This document shows, in pieces, positions 6,977-10,735 of a stretch of DNA of 10,735 bases (the stretch's first letter is position 1; each line of letters opens with the position of its first letter). The DNA lies in NCBI GenBank assembly GCA_036939355.1, contig JALLAP010000720.1, positions 1 through 10,735 of the forward strand. Reading direction: 5' to 3'. This DNA is from Thalassiosira profunda (Eukaryota; Bacillariophyta; Thalassiosirophyceae; Thalassiosirales; Thalassiosiraceae). The position numbers and the translations under genes are program-made. The notes below the pieces were generated by a model, which had not been told where the DNA came from, ran no database searches, and worked only from the letters and a program-made list of their open reading frames with translations.

Positions 6977-8332
6977 ATGCCAAGGGCCAACGCTGCCATC
7001 GACTGCCGACCGGCGCGGCGGAGATCGCATGCCTTGATCGTCCTTGCTCTTTTCACTTTCGTTGGATTTGGCGTCATCAACATCCACCTAATCGCGCGCC
7101 TCGAACGCAGCCTCGGCCTCGGCGCCGAAGGCCTCCCCTCTCCCGCGTCCCCCGGGCGCGCCCACCCCGTCCGTGCGCCCAGCCAGCGCAATGGCACCGA
7201 CGACCAAGTGCTGGAATATTTCCGCCAGGCAGGGGTGGAACCGGACGCCGCGTCCATCCAATTGCTGCCGACGCGGGCGCAGATCGAGGCGCTCATTGGA
7301 GACAAACCCGTCGTGTACGGACGGGAACGGTGCGGGGACTACCGCAACGCCGTGCCGCCGCTGCGGAGGATGCTGGGCGTGTCGGGGATGTTCAATTCGG
7401 GCACCAACCTCGTAAGGATGCACTTGCATGTGATATGTGTGTGCGTGCCGGGGAATGCTCGTTGCCACCGCTGCATTACTGATTACTAACACTTGCAATT
7501 CTCAGGCGATGCGGCTGATGAAGGAGAATTGCGTGATCCCCGAGCGATACCAAGAATGGGGACCCGAGGCCACGAAGGAGCAGTGGGGGATACGGTGGCA
7601 AGTTCCCTGGGTGAGTCGTTGACCGAGCACTGATCACTAATATTGCAACATGCATCTCTCACAATCCGCCATCTGAAGGGAAAGCACACGCCTGTCAAGT
7701 TCAAGTATGCTCATACCGCGCCCAAAAACGAGAACGTCACAAAGGATGATTGCTTGCCCATTGTTACGGTGCGCAATCCGTACAACTGGATGAGGTCGAT
7801 GTGCAAGCACCCGTACACTGCGCGATGGAGCCTGCAGGAACCGGGGAGGCCCGGGCGGGGCGAGTTGACGATATGTCCGCACTTGGTGTACACCGGCAGC
7901 ACATCGGAGAAAACGGTGCCGGTGGAAGTGAAAGCAAAGCTGGCCGAACAATTGCTGACGTACGATTCGCTGGCGCACCTCTGGAACGAGTGGTATGCGG
8001 AGTACTGGCGAGACGCCGACTTTCCCTTCCTCATCGTCCGCTTCGAAGATCTCATCTTTCGGCAGTTCGACACGACAAAAATCCTGTGCAATTGCGCCGG
8101 GGGCGAAGTTAAATCGAGGAGCTCGTTCAAATACATCATCAACAGCGCCAAACAGGGCCCGGGGCACGGCAAAAAGAGCGAGAGGACGGGCATGGTCGAT
8201 GCCTGGGTGAGGTACGGCACGCCGCCGGAGCCAAAGGCTGGGTTCAGCGACTTGGATTGGGAGGCCTCGCTGGAGTTTCTGTCTCGCGACTTTATGGAAA
8301 AGATGGGCTACCACTATCCTCCGTCCGAATGA
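6977..8332 (+). CDS. Type II membrane sulfotransferase
   Basis: Three exons (6977-7411, 7506-7610, 7679-8332), both junctions in phase 0, give 397 residues. The ATG at 6977 is the only in-frame Met directly ahead of an Arg-rich cytosolic tail (RRRSH) and a hydrophobic anchor at about 18-40. Sulfotransferases of this kind move sulfate from PAPS to a sugar or protein hydroxyl in the Golgi. GMFNSGTNL (137-145) is the 5'-phosphosulfate-binding loop, split from the following helix AMRLM by intron 1. VRNPYNWMRSM, with R212, is the 3'-phosphate-binding motif. VPWGKHTPVKF, created by the second splice, is a block I recall from protist sulfotransferases. The C-terminal helices include FLIVRFEDLI. The acceptor is unknown. 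Its stop lies 37 bp from the stop of the convergent amidoligase gene. Confidence 0.93.
7412..7505 (+). other. Intron 1 of the sulfotransferase gene (94 bp)
   Basis: Donor GTAAGG follows ACC AAC CTC; a textbook TACTAAC branch site lies at 7484-7490 and the acceptor TTCTCAG at 7499-7505. Phase 0. This is the longest of the five introns here. Its splicing completes the PAPS-binding loop and following helix. Confidence 0.93.
7611..7678 (+). other. Intron 2 of the sulfotransferase gene (68 bp)
   Basis: Donor GTGAGT follows the Trp codon of VPW, and the acceptor TGAAG precedes GGA AAG CAC. A branch-like CACTAAT lies around 7635-7641; the first AG after it is the acceptor used here. Phase 0. The polypyrimidine tract is weak. 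Confidence 0.88.
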
Positions 8333-8369
8333 TGGCCCCTGCCCTTCTTCCCAGCAATCAACCGCTCCG
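8333..8369. other. Minimal convergent 3' gap
   Basis: Only 37 bp separate the TGA of the sulfotransferase from the TAA of the amidoligase. It is pyrimidine-rich on the plus strand and has no clear polyadenylation motif. Each transcript must end within the gap or inside the neighbouring coding region, so the 3' UTRs very likely overlap as antisense RNA. Confidence 0.8.
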
Positions 8370-10735
8370 TTACTTGCTCACTTTCCTGGCGTAGTACTCC
8401 TTCAGAGCGGGACAATTGATGATATTTGCAAACAAATCGTCGAACGAGGCACACTCTGGAACGCAGCCGCCTATCACTGGCAGCTTTGTTGCATTGACCA
8501 CAAACAACACGCAAAATTTGACCCAAGCAACAATTTCACTGGCGTCTTTGGTGGAGTGATGCTGTCTGAACTCGATGGTTGGCTAGCGAAAAGAAAAGCA
8601 GTGGTCAGCCAATTGTGACATCGAAACAATCATCATAAGGAGCAACTCACCTGGCGACCAGTCTTCAGATTCTGGAGATTCATTTTGTGATACCTTTCCC
8701 GGACGCCAGGATTCATGATGTCATACAGCTCGTCGCGACTCTGACAACACTCTATTGCTTCAAGGGATCCTTCCAGTGTTTCATATGATGCCATCATCGA
8801 AAGAAGGTTGCTCTCAAAGTAGGAGTGAGACTTCTCGCTGCCCGTCCGGCGATGGGGAGGCAGGAAGGAGTCGATGACTTCTTCGTACAGAAGGAATTGC
8901 TGGCAAATGCTCTTCATGCTTTGCAGACTCAAAGATTTTGCTTCGATATGAACGTGCGTTGCCATGCTGTTGTTCACTCTGATGCACGCTACGTCGGTCG
9001 TTACATTCACCACGTTGGAGAGCAAAGCAAGTCCAGCGTTCCCTGACAGGATCGGAGACACGAGCTCGAAGAGAGCGCTATGCGGATTCTGCTCGTTAGC
9101 CGAAATGCTTTTGTCGTAGACGAGCTTCCACGTATCGTGTTTGGAAGCCCTCCCATAAGATTCCTTGGGAGACTGTTTCTGTTGAACGAAGAAGCCTCCT
9201 TGCACAGCTCCTCCCTTCCCACCTTTACCAGATCGCCCACTTCTGACGACATTTATCTTTGCATGTTGTTCGAGACTCGGTGCCAAATTCGACATATAGT
9301 TTCCAGAAGCGCAGGAGAGCTCTAGCTCCACACCAAAGTTGACACCGGGAGTTTGCACATTTGCAAAGTCAACGGATGCGCTACCCCCTGCAGCGGATGT
9401 CTCCATTGGTAGCAAGAAGCCTTCGTGATAGAGCAACCCAGATAGATCATTCAGCCCTTCGTTCGCGACGCAATCCAGCAGGTGCTCCTCCAATGCGACA
9501 GCCAAATCGTTTGACACCTCCACAATCTTTATTGTTTCACCGCGCAAATATCCAGTCGGACGTTCGATGCCCTCGGGGTCAGTTGCATAAGTAATCTCGA
9601 CCATAGGCACAGAATCTGGACCGAGGCAACAGCCGCTGAACTCGATTGCTTGAAACTTGGTCTGGCGTACATTTTGCAGAATGATTCCTCCATAGCGGTC
9701 GCATAAATACAACACAACCATTTGCACAGTCAACACTCTTGCATAGAAATTCCCTTTGTGAGTAGATGCTGCGTCGATTGGAAATCCCTTGACCTTCTCG
9801 GCTATGTCAGCGCCATTGTGTTTGTTGTGGGCGCCCTCCAAGATCAGCTCCTGTTCCTCTGGAGAGAAGCTGTACGCGAAAAACTGCTCAAGAAAGTCTC
9901 CATGCGTAGATTCGTCCCACGGCTCCATTGGCAAGTCCCCCAGTTGCAGCATTTTCAGCGTCCGCCGGATGCAATTGGTTGTTTGTGCAATTGATGCACC
10001 ATCACTGCTGTCGTGATCGCTCCCACTGCCTTCACTGTCGCCATAAGAAGTACAAATGCTCGCGTGCGCACTTGCAAGGGTGTCCAGCCTCCGATTGACC
10101 GTCGCCTCTCTCCCCTCCACCTCCCATCCACCCTCCTCGCCATCATTTGGGTGGGCATCAAAGAATCCAATTTCAGACAGCTCGTCATGCATCAAAATGA
10201 CATAGTGTGGCTCCCTGCCATCTGCCCAATAGGAGGACATCCCGGGCAAATCAAACTCGTCCTTTTTCCATCGCGATCCCACCACCGTTGCATTCATAGG
10301 TTTGCTTTTATCATCATCAAAGTAATTCAGTAGCTTTGTTCCGTATGGATGCTGGCCCGGGTGGCTGCCAAAGACTTTATCATTCTCAGGAAACACGTGT
10401 GGCATCTTGACTTGCATTTTCCCATGCCATTCAACCAGGGCTGCCTCAGATATGAAGACGCCGACACTGAAAATTTTATGTGGTTAGAGGGTGCACCATG
10501 CTTTGTGATTATGCAAATATGCAACACCACTCACTCTCGATCGCTCGGATTCTCGTCGATCTCTCTGTTCTGATCAATGAAACTCATGCAGCAAATGTGG
10601 CAAGTCTCCAAGTTGTGCTTAGCGCACAACGTTCGTCCGAACTCGTCGAATGTTATGTCAGGAATAGCATCGTATCCGTCTGATGGTGCATCTCGCGGGC
10701 CACTGCCGTTCCGTTTGCCCCCTCCCTTCTTCTTG
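8370..10735 (-). CDS. Amidoligase-domain protein with Cys/His-rich N-terminal segment, 5' end off the right edge
   Basis: Three visible exons (10535-10735, 8651-10466, 8370-8582) encode about 742 residues; the start lies beyond the window. Exon A contains DEFGRTLCAKHNLETCHICCMSF, a C-x2-H-x4-C-x2-CC cluster probably binding zinc. A middle region of about 370 residues with an acidic Ser/Asp linker is unrecognised. From about residue 440 it matches the amidoligase family (Amidoligase_2, COOH-NH2 ligase fold): GVNFGVELEL (F444), WKLVYDKSI, LFELVSPIL, HVHIEA (H571), FLPPHRR, and TIEFRQHHSTKDASEIVAWVKF (676 onward) in the last exon. Family members are proposed to use ATP to join a carboxylate to an amine, often in peptide tagging or cell-wall chemistry; the substrates are unknown here. 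No signal peptide can be judged. The amidoligase call is strong; the biological role is open. Confidence 0.9.
8583..8650 (-). other. Last intron of the amidoligase gene (68 bp)
   Basis: Donor GTGAGT follows the Gln of TGRQ, a CTGAC branch-like site precedes a T-rich tract, and the acceptor GCTAG leads into CCA ACC ATC GAG. Without splicing the frame stops at 8633. With splicing it continues into the conserved EFRQH block and ends at TAA 8370-8372. Phase 0. Confidence 0.93.
10467..10534 (-). other. Upstream intron of the amidoligase gene (68 bp)
   Basis: Donor GTGAGT, CTCTAACC branch-like site, acceptor TTTTCAG. The splice is in phase 2 and creates an Asp codon (GA + T), joining NPSDR to DVGVFISEAALVEW. 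The unspliced frame ends at once in TGA within the donor, while the upstream exon carries the Cys/His cluster, which supports the join. Confidence 0.85.

Overview
This is nuclear-type eukaryotic DNA: five spliceosomal introns interrupt recognisable protein families, genes alternate between strands with short intergenic gaps, and there is no operon structure. The splice signals are regular. Four of five donors are GTGAGT, and TACTAAC, CTAAC or CTGAC branch-like sites precede the acceptors. Four of the five introns are 67-68 bp. The mix of genes suggests a unicellular alga or other protist, most likely a stramenopile (ochrophyte or diatom relative): a kinesin-7 motor, a GT69/CAP59-like glycosyltransferase, a membrane sulfotransferase, and a small protein with a WYS...D..RFK block of a type I recall from ochrophytes. 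The lineage is an inference; a homology search would settle it.

Layout, left to right. (1) 1-2069, minus: 5' part of a kinesin-7/CENP-E-like mitotic motor, running off the left edge inside its coiled coil. (2) 2070-2428: G-rich divergent intergenic region. (3) 2429-3665, plus: a two-exon Gfo/Idh/MocA NAD(P)-dependent oxidoreductase. (4) 3894-4592, minus: a small basic protein of unknown function. (5) 4593-5290: the longest stretch without a gene, ending in a tandem repeat that duplicates the 3' end of the next gene. (6) 5291-6643, minus: a type II membrane glycosyltransferase. (7) 6644-6976: divergent intergenic region. (8) 6977-8332, plus: a three-exon type II membrane sulfotransferase. (9) 8370 to the right edge, minus: at least three exons of a large protein with an amidoligase (COOH-NH2 ligase) domain near the C-terminus and a Cys/His-rich, probably zinc-binding segment at the visible N-terminal end.

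The glycosyltransferase and sulfotransferase are head to head across 333 bp, both look like Golgi type II membrane proteins, and could act in one pathway that builds and sulfates an extracellular or cell-wall glycan. The other genes show no obvious functional link. The least familiar items are the eukaryotic amidoligase fusion and the duplicated 3' end of the glycosyltransferase gene. I found no transposon, CRISPR array, tRNA or rRNA.
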